In this document: positions 1 to 12,681 of the stretch, in pieces
Numbering within the stretch: position 1 is the stretch's first letter
How the letters are laid out: every line of letters begins with the position of its first letter
Assembly: GCA_020064725.1 (NCBI GenBank)
Contig: JAGTWJ010000017.1
Coordinates: 3,596,001 to 3,660,000 of the forward strand
DNA: 64,000 bases
Direction of reading: 5' to 3'
From: Drechslerella dactyloides
Taxonomy: Eukaryota > Ascomycota > Orbiliomycetes > Orbiliales > Orbiliaceae
The notes under the pieces: model-generated
What the model was told of the DNA's origin: nothing
Database searches by the model: none
The model's input: only the letters and a program-made list of their open reading frames with translations
Translations under genes and position numbers: made by a program

Positions 1-2
1 TG

Positions 3-1049
3 TCAGATGCAGGTTTTGTCGCAGCTGAAGAGCAGGCGCGCTCAAAATATTCAAGACACAATAGAATAGTAAAACCACGAAACAAGAAGTTACAGAGAAG
101 CTTAGAAGTTAGAAGCAGCAACTTGATCACTAGAGCCCTACCAAAGCTCCCAATTTCAATCTGGACAGCGCTCTACAAAGGATATCACGTGGAGATGGTA
201 TGCTGGCAAACTGAGACTCTCCTGCAAGAGTTGAAATTACATTATCACCGCTTCGGGCGCACGCCTATAGCTAAAATCAGGCCGGTGAGGCCATACAATT
301 CGTTGTGGCACTCCGCACCTGATCCGGAGCACGTTGTATATGCGCGTGCGGAGCAATACTACAGCAACCTCAGGCTGAAGTGCGAACAGTGCCAATGTCT
401 CGAGGATGCTGTAACCGGATTAGCGACACACATTGGCGTTAACCCCCGTGCAGGTAGTCAGTGCGACGATGCAGACATAGTGCACATGTGCAAAAACTGG
501 TTTCACTGCTGGTGCAGAGTCCAACAACAGTATGAAGCGGAATTCGAAAAGGAGATCAGCTCCAACGACCCCAAGGGCGGCAACGGCAATGACAAGAGCG
601 AGGGCCCAGGAAATAGCGGACCGAGTGAACCTAAGTACGGAGGAGGAAGCAATAACCCTTGGCGAATGTTCATGACAGGCACCGGCAAAGGCGGGTATGA
701 GTCCACCGATACTCCGAACGGTAGATCCCGGGTTGCCGGAGTAAAGGAACCCTACTATCTCGAGGGCCCCGATAAGCTCTCGGGGAACTGGCTAGCCAGA
801 AGTGCTTTTAGCATAGCCCCTTTGCTCATCTGGGAGGCATCCAAAGGCGCATTGTCAAAGCGGTCGACACAGACAGGAGAAGTATCCAAACGAGAAGAGA
901 ATATTTGGCATCCTCAATCGAAAATTAAGTCAGGCGACACTATCGACCAAAGGCCTACCTCTCCAGATGACGTCCGTGCCGCAAATGATGAACCGCCCAC
1001 TTGTGCGAAATGCAACGAAGAAAACGATGCTGTAACGGCAAATGCGTAG
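3..1049 (+). CDS. Unrecognised protein, 5' end cut by the window
   Basis: I do not recognise this protein. The first ATG in frame is at 195, but the frame is open without a stop back to base 3, so the gene probably begins outside the window or in an upstream exon. The visible part ends with TAG at 1047-1049. Counting from the ATG at 195 there are 284 residues. The first half carries clustered cysteines: C-E-Q-C-Q-C, then a C..WFHCWC stretch. A Gly/Ser/Asn/Pro-rich low-complexity middle follows, and the C-terminal third is polar with one more C-x-x-C. No membrane segment or catalytic motif is visible. The spaced cysteines could bind metal or form disulfides. Codon use is less C-biased than in the housekeeping genes, which fits a lineage-specific gene. 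The reading frame is probably coding; the function is unknown. Confidence 0.5.
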   Translation, partial: SDAGFVAAEEQARSKYSRHNRIVKPRNKKLQRSLEVRSSNLITRALPKLPISIWTALYKGYHVEMVCWQTETLLQELKLHYHRFGRTPIAKIRPVRPYNSLWHSAPDPEHVVYARAEQYYSNLRLKCEQCQCLEDAVTGLATHIGVNPRAGSQCDDADIVHMCKNWFHCWCRVQQQYEAEFEKEISSNDPKGGNGNDKSEGPGNSGPSEPKYGGGSNNPWRMFMTGTGKGGYESTDTPNGRSRVAGVKEPYYLEGPDKLSGNWLARSAFSIAPLLIWEASKGALSKRSTQTGEVSKREENIWHPQSKIKSGDTIDQRPTSPDDVRAANDEPPTCAKCNEENDAVTANA

Positions 1050-2349
1050 GCCTACGGCCTAGACTTGACCTCATATTTAGCTCAACAAGGCGAGAGTTGC
1101 CAATATTCTACTGGTATTCTCATAGGATAACGGTGACCACCCCAGCCAAACATGTCGAAAGTGACCACTTTTAATGGTGCGGGCGTCGCTCTAATTTTGT
1201 AGAACGGTATACACTGCACTCACGCACCTGTTATATAAACTGTTGGATCAGAGTTGGAGTAGACTTATCGTAGATGGACAAGAAGGAGATCAATATATCG
1301 TCAGTTTAATATAAGAAATCGAGCGCGGGTCTAATAATATCCACGCAGGTCAACGATTATAAACGCCTCTCGAAATTACAACACAGCCCTGTGTTGTCAG
1401 CCCTTCCCCGCGAATTGAAGCAAATGACTTAAGATACCTCGACTGGTGCCATCGTCACTCCAGATAATACACTACAGTCTCTAGTCTCCGTACCATACCG
1501 ATCATGACCTCCAAAGTTTCAAGCGCCTGGTTAGCAAGACACGGACGTGTGCGTTACGTACACACTAGCGTCTACGTATAAATACCGCCTCACGACATCG
1601 TTCTGTAGAATGGACAAAAAGGTCTTGCGGTGCAGGCGGTGCACGCCCTTATGTAAACGGGGAGGACGGTTCGACCCCGTACGTGACCATTCTTACGCAT
1701 ATTCCCAGCTCAGTCTTCAGGTAGGCTAGATGGCCTCGTGGGCGCATTAGCGTCAAGTGGCGGTTCATAAGCCTGTTTTCTGGACTGAAGATTGTTTGAC
1801 TTTTTGCATACCAACGCACCGTATGTGTCTTTGCTGTATCGTGCCACCTTGTCTACCTAACGTGACGACGAGGCTCGAGACGTCGACGATATAAACTATC
1901 AAAATTCTGGAGTGCGAAAGAACTATATTGGCAGTGTTTTCGACATTATTGTCAAATGCAATAGTCTCGCCTACGGACCAAATATGAATTAACGACAGCG
2001 AATCCGGGCCGACGACCAACATCAAAGTTTATCAACCAATGCATTCGTCCTGATAAGTTTGCTATATCGAAACAATTGTCTAATAAGCCAATATTATACT
2101 CTCTATTACCCAACGATCTATACTATTTACCAAGCATGGGTGTTACGTAGCGCATGATCCCTCAAGGATAAAAAGCAGTTATGCCAACCGTACGTCTTCG
2201 CGACGTGTCACTATACACTAGAACTAGGCCCGATATGAACAAATGAAACCCGCCAGCCTAATGATACAGATTTCTACACAGGAGGCACATATACAAGCGG
2301 TCGATCGATCAATCAATCATACAGGAAAAGGCGCCACCCACCCACACAC
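1050..2349. other. Intergenic, no gene seen
   Basis: This stretch of about 1.3 kb is moderately AT-rich. It holds only short ORFs (for example 1547-1729 + and 1765-2025 -) without fungal codon bias, splice-linked partners or recognisable protein sequence. The right end must contain the 3' UTR of the E1-alpha gene. Confidence 0.6.
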
Positions 2350-4203
2350 TCACCTCTTACTCACCACCCCGTCTTCGCCGCCATCGTACTGCGCAACGTC
2401 GTACTCCTGCGGATACCGGTGCAGCACATCCCGCAACTCCTCCATCTGGCGCCGCTGGTCGTTCGTCGGCACGTCGTAGATGTCTTCCCACAGACTGCTG
2501 ATTGGTGGCTTCTTCTCCCGCTCGGCGACGTTGATGGTCTTGAGGATCTCGCTCTTAGTCTGGCTCCTCAGCTGCGAGTCGCGGTCCTGGTCCCACCAGC
2601 TGCGCAGCTCCATGAACTTGCGCAGCCGCGTGATCGGGTTATCTCGGCGCTTCCAGTCTTCGACTTCGACGCGGGCGCGGTAGGCGAAGGAGTCGTCGGA
2701 GGTGGAGTGGTGGGAGACGCGGTAGGACATGGCTTCGATTAGGACGGGCTTTTGCTGCGCGATAGCGATCTCGCGGGCTTCCTTGGTGACTTTGTACACT
2801 GCCCAGGTCTGTGGATGGAGAGATGTTAGGATTCATTGTGTCACATGGTGTATGTATAGGGTAGGGTAGCATGGCGGGAGTGGAGGCTTACGTCGTTGCC
2901 GTCGACTCGGATTGTATCGATACCGTAGCCGAGCCCTCGACTGGCGATGCCGTCACCCTTGTATTGGTCTAGGGTTGGAGTGCTGATGGCGTAGCCGTTG
3001 TTCCGGCAGATGAAGATAGTGGGGCAGCCTCTGGTAGCTGCAATGTTCAAAGCAGCGTGGAAGTCTCCTTCTGAGGCTGCACCTTCACCAAAGTACGTGA
3101 CAGCGCAAGCTTGTTTACCTTCCATCTTGAGGGCGTCTGGAATCGAAGAAGCGTAGATTAGCAACAAGGCTGTCTAACCGGCTTAAGGCACGCTGAGACT
3201 TACATCCAGCTCCAGAGGCGTGAGGCAGCTGCGTGCACAATGTCGAGCTGATAGGATGCTACATCCGTTGCCGTCGTCAGCATACTCTTCAGATACCACA
3301 TGTTTTTGTGAGCAGTCAAGGACTTACGAAATTCAAGCTCTTCGAGGTATAGTGAATCGGCATGTTCCTCCCCTTTCCATGGTCCTTCTTATTCGCAAAG
3401 CACTGGTTGATAAATTCGTCCATCTTATAGCCACGGTACATCAGCACTCCGGCCTCGCGGTACTGGGCGTATATCGCGTCCTCCTCTGTGAGGGCCGCGG
3501 CACTGCCGACTGCGATTCCTTCTTCGCCTGCATTGACGATGTAGAAGCTGATCCGGCCTTGCCGCTGCGAATCATACATGATCTGATCCATGATGCTGAC
3601 TGTAGGCATCCACGAGAGTTTAGCAGACCATTGACGCAACTAGCGCAGCGGGTACACAAGAGAGGGGAGAGGGCACCAACCGGAGACCATGCTGCGGTAC
3701 ATCTTGAGACATTGGTCCTTCAGCTTGTCAAAGTCTAGGCCGTGAGATTCGTCGAAAATCTTGCCCTCCGTATCCATCACTCGGTACGTGTCAATGGCCC
3801 TTTCCGGATCGTACTTGCGGAACTGGAGACGGTTCGTGAACTTGCTGTTCACAGCGCCAGGGAAGACGAGCCTGCATCAATCACCAATGATATATATCAG
3901 CTCTACATCTCACGAGAAACTCGAAATCCAATGAGCATCTGTGCGAGATGGACGCCGGCGACCATACCTATCGCTTCCGGGCCGCTGCTTAACAGGCCGC
4001 GAGGTGCCAGGTCCGCCATCCCCGACGGTCATCGGGACCTCCTTCGTCCCCTCCGGCTCTCTGGGGGCTTCCGCCGCCGCAGCAGCCGACGAGGACAGAC
4101 ATCGGCGCGTCAAACAAGGGTACCGCGGGACAATCGAGCGATACGACCGGGGTAGCAGCGAGCGTCGAAGAGGCGCCGATAACGACATCGCGGCGGGTCC
4201 CAT
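2350..4203 (-). CDS. Branched-chain 2-oxoacid dehydrogenase E1 alpha subunit (mitochondrial)
   Basis: This is the thiamine-diphosphate-dependent alpha subunit of the E1 component that decarboxylates the 2-oxoacids from Leu, Ile and Val in the mitochondrial matrix. It works with E1-beta, E2 and E3. Exons (minus strand): 4203-3968, 3871-3681, 3599-3328, 3258-3204, 3136-2892, 2808-2350, giving 485 residues. The N-terminus is Arg/Ser-rich, like a mitochondrial presequence (an alternative ATG lies at 4188). The TPP fold is clear: GEGAASEGD near residues 268-276 with NNGYAIS near 297-303. The loop HHSTSDDS near 366-373 matches the site phosphorylated by the BCKD kinase in animals. [10 protein letters not shown] is coded by a small 55-nt exon after the 3257 region. 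Length and order match the family throughout, so the identification is firm. The neighbour RSM1 lies upstream on the same strand. Confidence 0.93.
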
Positions 4204-4719
4204 TGGGTACAAGATTCCGCAATGTGAAGATCTCCGAATCTGACGATAGGTGTGGATGGATGGATGGAGGAAGGAAGGGAGCAGACCGAGCAGAACTCGA
4301 ACGGTAAGCTGTTCCGCGCCGTCGGCTGCTCTGCTGCTAAGCTTTGGGGAATCCGGGGTACTTTCGTGCGTCCGGGCGTGCCAAGGCCGACGCATGCCGA
4401 CACGGCTCCGTGGGAAGCAGGAATCGTGCCTTGCGTCGGCCCTGCAGACAGGCCCACGATAATGCTACGGAAAGGAACCATCGCGTCGAACGAAAGGATA
4501 TTATCATGCGTCTCATGACTACTATACATTATTGTGACGTGAATAGCCGGGATGAACGAGGGTATATCCGCCACCGGAACTCCAGCGAGCAACAGCACAG
4601 AATTTACAATGACAGCCAAAAGGAAAAGACAAGACAAGCCAACGAACCACGAATGAATACGTGCTCTACAGAAAAAAATGCGCGGGGCAAGATCGCGCGT
4701 TCGCCTGCCTACCCGCTCA
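4204..4719. other. Promoter region of the E1-alpha gene and 3' end of RSM1
   Basis: A 516-bp spacer between two minus-strand genes. It contains short GGAT/GGAA-rich stretches near 4255-4275. I see no convincing TATA box and no gene. Confidence 0.5.
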
Positions 4720-6365
4720 TCACGACGCCACGGCTCCCTTCGCGGGGCTGGCGCTGGGGCTGGGCGTACCGCCCGCGGGCTTCTCACCCTTCTTGCCGCC
4801 GAGAATGGACATTGCGAACGACGATCCGTAGGATTTCCTCAGACTCTTAAGTCGCTTCCACCGGTTCTCGTCATCCTTTCGGTGCTCCTCCTCCGTTTTG
4901 TGAGGAATCACGTTCGCCGTCTTCGGGCGGGCAGGTGACGGCGCCGCCACTAGATTTCCGGGGATGCTGCTCTTCAGTATCCGCAACAGAATCTCCCAGC
5001 CGGCGTGCTCGCCTGTCTGCGAGGCCGCATTGACCCATGGGCAGTACTATAAAATCCAAAGTCAGCGCGTATTCTCGAGTGTATAGTTGGGAGGGAGGCT
5101 GGAACGTACGTCGCGATGTTCATCCACCACATTAAGGCGGTACATGCTGCTGAATTCATCGCCCTCCTCCTCGGCGGACCCCGGCCGTTTGACGAACAGC
5201 CACAGTCCGAGCCGGCGGAAACACGCGTCGCATTTCACCATCTCGACCGAGGACTCGTTGTCGTCCTTGGCCCAGCCGAATAGCGCCATGATCATAGCAT
5301 TCTTCTTCGGCTGGTCTTCGATGATGTCATGGGGGAGGTTCAGGGCGGATATATCGACTTCGTCCGGCTTTGTGAGGTTGATGACGTTCTGGTCGTCGGA
5401 GAGATTGTGTAGGGATCTGTACCGCGCGTAGAAACCTGCTCGTGCTTCAGTAGCAGGCTGTAGCGGAAGACGATATATCGCTTCTACGGACACGTTAGTG
5501 ACGGTTTTGTCGGGATACTCGGGTGATAGTAAAACTCACTATCGCAGCCACGTTTCCTCCATAGACAGCCTTCCTCATGGCCGGTGACGATGAGCTCCTC
5601 GTACTTGGAAACTAGCGCCTCCAGCTTGTCTTCCTCGCCCTGGGTCGCCTCGGCATCGATGTCCTCATCCTCCTCATCCTCATCGACTCCAACGACCTCA
5701 AAGCCGTCAAAGTCAACCTTCACGACAAGCTCACCGCCACAATGGCTCGCACAGCGGACTCTATTCTTCCCGTTCTGCATGCATACCCACCCCCTCTTCG
5801 CCCATGCCACCTCGTTTATCCGCTCGGGCTTTGTGCTCCAGCTCGACACCGACCTGAACGTCTCGAGTCGCTGGAGAAAGTCGTTCCGGTCCCAGGGCGC
5901 GTACTTTGCGGCTGCGACCTTGATCGGCTTTGGCGATGTGCCGGTGCCTGGAGCGACGGAGCTGGCGCGGGAGTCGGCCGTCGGGGTCTGTGGGCGGGGA
6001 GAGTTTTGGGTCATGGTGGTTGCAGCAGCCTTGTTCCTCGCGAGCTCCCTCTCGATCCTCCGCCGCTTGCGTATAGATTCGTCTATCAGTGATGATAGAC
6101 TGCTGTTGTTCTTTGGCTGCTCGTACAGCAACTTTGGGGCTGTACTGGGAATGGTGCTAGTTGAGGTGTGCTGCTTGGATGGACTCGACGAGGTGGCCGC
6201 CGGTGACGGAGGGGCAGCCGGGCCCGTACTAGTAGTAGTAGCGGCCGTGCTGCTGCTGGTGGAAAGGGATGACGAGCCCCGGCTGGTGGCATGGTGGAGG
6301 AGGTTGTGGATCTTTCGCTTGGCGGTGAACATTATTGCGGCGGCAGCGTGTAACGTGCTGGCCAA
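4720..6365 (-). CDS. C3HC zinc-finger protein, RSM1/NIPA family
   Basis: Yeast and S. pombe relatives (Rsm1) act in mRNA export, and the animal homolog NIPA is an F-box-like ubiquitin ligase subunit. Exons (minus): 6365-5540, 5483-5110, 5046-4720, giving 508 residues. The first third is low complexity (Ser/Thr/Ala/Pro). The C3HC finger follows: WSTKPERINEVAWAKRGWVC, then CASHCGG, an acidic insert, and a HEEGCLWRKRGC block ending at the first intron. The second exon carries a Rsm1-like C-terminal block with KCDACFRRLGLW, and YCPWVNAASQTGEHAGWEIL starts the third exon. Both halves are what the family shows. The start at 6365 is the first ATG; a second ATG lies 11 codons in. It shares a 600-bp divergent promoter with ATP12. 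Confidence 0.85.
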
Positions 6366-6966
6366 CTAACTATAATACGGGTGTTATTGGCGTCTGCTGT
6401 TTATTTGCTGCGAAATTATAAAAACGGAGACGGCGGTCTGCTTCGAAAATGGCGATGGCGGGACAGCGTCAGCTGGGATGATGATTGAAGGCTGGGCCAC
6501 ACGCGTGGGCAGCTGGATCCAGGGAACAGTCAATGTGAGGCGGCCGGGGGATGCAGTGGCGGGACGGAAGGGTTTCACCTTCCAACCTACGACAGAGCAC
6601 GGTGCAGGACACGGACGTGTCGTGAAAGCGGAATCGCAAGCCGAGATTGAGGCCGCAGGAAATGACCAACAGGACGGGGATGGATGGCGAGTTCCAGACC
6701 GCGAGGGCGAGAGGGCACGACGCGATCGATAATGGCGATGGTGGTGGTGATGGGAGAACGTGGAAGGGGAGCGGTGGTGTCGGGCTGCAATCAACGTGGA
6801 CGCCCGGCCGGTTGTTTGGCGCCTGCTCAAATTGCGGCACGGCAACCGCAGTCGAAAGTTGCCCGATCCAGCGCTATCGCCAATTTATCAAATTCGCTGT
6901 CGCCGACGACGCCTTCCCGGAACCATCCTAACCCCCTCTCGCCATCCGCATCCGCCCATCGCCGCC
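6366..6966. promoter_or_regulatory. Divergent promoter, RSM1 / ATP12
   Basis: 601 bp between two start codons that face apart. GC-rich around 6530-6800 with no TATA box visible near either start. The pyrimidine-rich stretch just before 6967 is typical of fungal leaders, and the ATP12 start sits in GCCGCCATGA. Confidence 0.5.
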
Positions 6967-8130
6967 ATGATACCTCGGAGAGCTGCTGCTGCCCTAGCCC
7001 AAGCCACAAGGCCGGCGTCCGTCTGCTGGCGGTGCAGGACCCTCTCCACCCTCCGCCCTCTGGCTATCGATATCGCCACCCCTCGAGCGAGCTCCAGACG
7101 GCTGCTCCACGCCTCGCCCGCGTACTCTGCGACCCCGCTACCCCTAGGCGGCACCGCTGCTGGCCCGCCGCCGGACCCCCCGCAGCCGCAAACGGACTCC
7201 ATATCGCGCCAGCGCCTTCGCCAGGCTGCCTTTCCCAAATCTCGGACGGAGCGGTTCTGGCAGGACGTGCACCTCAAGCTGGTGGACGACCGGTACCAGA
7301 TCCTGCTGGACACGCGGCCTCTCAAGACGCCGGCAAAACACACCCTCTCGGTACCGACCAGCAAGCCGCTGCTGGCCTACGCATTGCAGTTGGAATGGGT
7401 GCTCATGCGGACGTCGAAAGAGGCTCTCAAGCCCCACTTTATACCGCTGACATCGCTCACGTCCCGCGCCATCGACCTGGAGGAGGCTGAGAAGAGCGGC
7501 GAGGTCGAGGTGGAAGTGGAAGAAGCTACGGAAGCCACGGAAGGCGAAGAGAAGCAAAAGGGGACGCGGGAGCAGATTGTGGATTTCGTCATGGGGTATC
7601 TGGACACGGACACGGTGCTCATGATAAGTCCGACGCGGGGTGGCCATCTAGCCGCACCGGGAGAGAAGCAACTACGGGACCTGCAGCTGGAAGCAGCGAA
7701 CGACATGATCGACTGGGCGAAGGTCAACATTCCCGTGCCCAACGGCGAACAAGGTCTCGAGTTTCTCCTGTCGGACGGCGACCACGGCCTGCTACCCAAC
7801 AGCCAGGCCGACCGGACGAAAGACGTCCTGAGAAAGTTGGTATCCGAATTCACAGCCTGGGAGCTCGTCGGGTTGGAGCGCGCCGTCATCCTCAGCAAGA
7901 GTCTACTGGTCGGTCTACGGCTGGTCCTGGAGAATAAGAGGTACGATTCGATACGGTGGGATGTGGAGGAAGCAGCGAAAGCGTGTAACTTGGAGACCGA
8001 CTTTCAAGTCGAGCAGTGGGGTCTCGTGGAGGACACCCACGACGTCAACCACGTCGACCTGCGAAGGGGTCTCGGCAGCGTCGTGCTGCTCGTTTCCGAA
8101 GTCGAAATTCTCAAACCATCGCCACAGTAG
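6967..8130 (+). CDS. ATP12: ATP12 family mitochondrial F1-ATPase assembly chaperone
   Basis: Atp12 binds the free alpha subunit of F1-ATPase in the mitochondrial matrix and keeps it ready for assembly. A single exon of 387 residues. The first ~75 residues are Ala/Arg/Ser-rich and look like a presequence. The family core starts with RFWQDVHLKL and YQILLDTRPLKTP, continues with SKPLLAYALQLEW and LTSLTSRAID, and ends with FTAWELVGLERAVILSKSLL and a VNHVDLRRGLGS-type C-terminus. An acidic Glu/Val/Ala repeat (about residues 180-198) is inserted between family blocks. I chose the ATG at 6967 because it sits in a strong GCCGCC context and directly precedes the presequence; the frame is open further upstream. 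It converges on the HIT gene with only 30 bp between stop codons. Confidence 0.92.
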   Translation: MIPRRAAAALAQATRPASVCWRCRTLSTLRPLAIDIATPRASSRRLLHASPAYSATPLPLGGTAAGPPPDPPQPQTDSISRQRLRQAAFPKSRTERFWQDVHLKLVDDRYQILLDTRPLKTPAKHTLSVPTSKPLLAYALQLEWVLMRTSKEALKPHFIPLTSLTSRAIDLEEAEKSGEVEVEVEEATEATEGEEKQKGTREQIVDFVMGYLDTDTVLMISPTRGGHLAAPGEKQLRDLQLEAANDMIDWAKVNIPVPNGEQGLEFLLSDGDHGLLPNSQADRTKDVLRKLVSEFTAWELVGLERAVILSKSLLVGLRLVLENKRYDSIRWDVEEAAKACNLETDFQVEQWGLVEDTHDVNHVDLRRGLGSVVLLVSEVEILKPSPQ

Positions 8131-8160
8131 CGTCTATCTATTCGTCCACCATCTATCCAG

Positions 8161-9290
8161 CTATTCCTCCTTCTCTATTTCTGCTGCCAGCATCTTCGCC
8201 TCAGACTCCATTTCCGCCATTGACCGCGGGTCTCTCATCAAACTCTCGACGATCAGTTCTTTCTTCTGCCCCTCTACGATCTTCCGCTGCCGCTGGATCT
8301 CCAGGAACTGGCCGACGTTGCCTTCGTCGCTTTCGAGCTTCGTGTAGACGTCATCGATCGATTCAAAGTCGTTGATCTTTCGCGGGATGATGTGCGTGTG
8401 GACGTGCGGGACACTAGTTCAATCGCGTGAGCATGCAGCCGCGTTCATGTATAACAGACGATCCCCAATATGGATGGGTGGCGGGCGCCGATTTCAGTAG
8501 TCTCGGGCGATTTCAGGTACCAAAAACTGTAAGATAGCAACTAGATGAAATAGAGTATGGCGGTACATGCACGAATACGCACGTACCTTTGCCCGGCCGA
8601 GCCGCCGTCCTGGATTGCGATTGTGGCGCCGGTGGTGCCATAGACACGCTCGATCACTGGGATTCCACGCCGACGCAAGTGTTAATTTTGGATACAAGAG
8701 TATCAGGCCATCCTCAGTCGTCAACGGCGCAGGGAAGGCCGGACGGGATCTCGGACTGGCACCTACCCTTTGAGACCTTCTGGACCGCCAAGGCGTGGTC
8801 GACGATCTATCCGTGTTGCCACATCAAGAATTAACTGACTCGCTCTTTCAACTTCACGACTTGTATAAATTCTCGCAGCGTAAAAAAAAAACTTTGCGGT
8901 CGTTTTATTCGATCATTGCGGGAGACGGAAGGAAGGGAGGGAAGAGAAGAGGCGATACGTGCCTCCTCGCTCGTCATGTCCCGGTATCGTGCGACGACCC
9001 GCTGTGGGCAGACGAGGACGTGACCCGGCAAGATGGGCTTGATGTTGACCACGGCCACTAACGTAACGTTAACATATCTCGCAGCAGTTTCGCGGAATCC
9101 TACCCAGCTCCGAGATTGAACAAGGTATTATCTACGTACTGGACAGCCGTGTCTTGTAGAAGACCTGCGTGCGTGGGGTCGTGTCAGTTTCATGATGCTT
9201 GTATAATGATCACGGTGGCAGCGTCATGGATCTAGAACATACCTGTGTGGAGACCTTGAACGGGCCGAAGAAGAGCTCTGAAGTAGCCAT
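8161..9290 (-). CDS. HIT-family dinucleoside polyphosphate hydrolase (FHIT/Aph1-like)
   Basis: Fhit/Aph1 enzymes split Ap3A or Ap4A to AMP plus ADP or ATP. The gene has six exons (minus): 9290-9243, 9164-9140, 9057-8963, 8806-8767, 8656-8587, 8413-8161, giving 176 residues. Blocks in order: SELFFGPFKVSTQVFYKTRL, VNIKPILPGHVLVCP, TSEEIVDHALAVQKV, TTGATIAIQDGGSAGQSVPH and the histidine triad HVHTH followed by IIPRK. The C-terminal helix matches the fungal Aph1 tail. The second exon is only 25 nt. The third intron appears to use a GC donor (GAG|GCACGT): the GT four bases further on would break the frame. Length and motif order fit the FHIT branch of HIT proteins rather than the HINT branch. Confidence 0.88.
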
Positions 9291-10342
9291 GATAACCCTC
9301 ACTCGCCGTAGCTGCTGTCTACTAAGAAGCTTATATTCCCTCTATGATACGACAGTAGAACAGCTCCGAGATGTCGTCTATGTGTGTTGGAGAGTAAGCG
9401 GTGGTGGGGCCGTTAATTCGCCCGAAGCTAGCTACACAACAAGTTACGTAATATCGCAGCAGCAGCAGAACGCGGGCGACGCGGTCGAGTAATCATGAAA
9501 ATCCGACTGCAAAAAGCCGTTTCCGGGCCGGATGCACGGCCGTCCAGGACGGATGGTAGCATCGCGCATCGTGCCAGCTAGCCGATAGACACAGCACGGG
9601 CCGGTGTCGCCTCTTTTTTTGTAAGGTGACGTATGGAGGGGCGGCTCGCCAGCTGCTCGATTCTCGAGCCTGCATGTATACATTGTCGACATGTCCGCCT
9701 CCACACCAATTGGCGATGACACGAACGCTGATAGAACTGGCTACTATCACGACATCTATAAATATGTGTAGTGTAGTTTCTAGTACATTGCGTTCGATTG
9801 CAGATGGCAGGGCTTTTACTAGTTGCCGCCGGCGAGAAATATTTCGAGCCGTCGCTTCCGGCCCATGGCCCATGTGAATTCCGTTTGCGACGCACCGAAA
9901 GATGAAATTTACCTCTGCGAGAGTAAAGAATCGGTGCCCTCGTCCAGCTATCGCCAGGGAGGTTCCAATCGTGCATTACTCGGATAAACCCGGCGTCGGG
10001 CTGTCCGAGACCAGAAAGTCGAAGTCTCGAGCAGGCCACCGTCACTTGCATGCATTGATAGAGAACCGGCTGCAAAGCTTATATATAAAGCCTGCTAGCT
10101 TGGCGGACTTCCTCTCGTCCGCGTTAAAGTTCAACCGTGCTCGAATAAATAAATAACAGACTTCATCCGCCTGCCGTGAGTGTCTCTTTACATTGTCTTC
10201 TAAAATTCACTCGTCAGATGAGAATCTTGGTGGAGATATCCTGACGTCACTCTAACAACCTCCTCGACACCGCAGGAAGCAAACTACAACAGCACCACAA
10301 CGCAGCCGGCTTCGCCAAATTAACCGTCTACTTGAATTCAAT
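9291..10342. promoter_or_regulatory. Divergent promoter, HIT / pyruvate decarboxylase
   Basis: 1,052 bp between divergent start codons. The short ORFs here lack coding character. A clear TATA box lies near the PDC side. Confidence 0.5.
10082..10090 (+). promoter_or_regulatory. TATA box of the pyruvate decarboxylase gene
   Basis: TATATAAAG lies about 250 bp before the PDC ATG, which implies a leader of roughly 200-230 nt. TATA-driven promoters are usual for strongly expressed glycolytic and fermentation genes in fungi. Confidence 0.6.
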
Positions 10343-12681
<2,339 letters not shown>

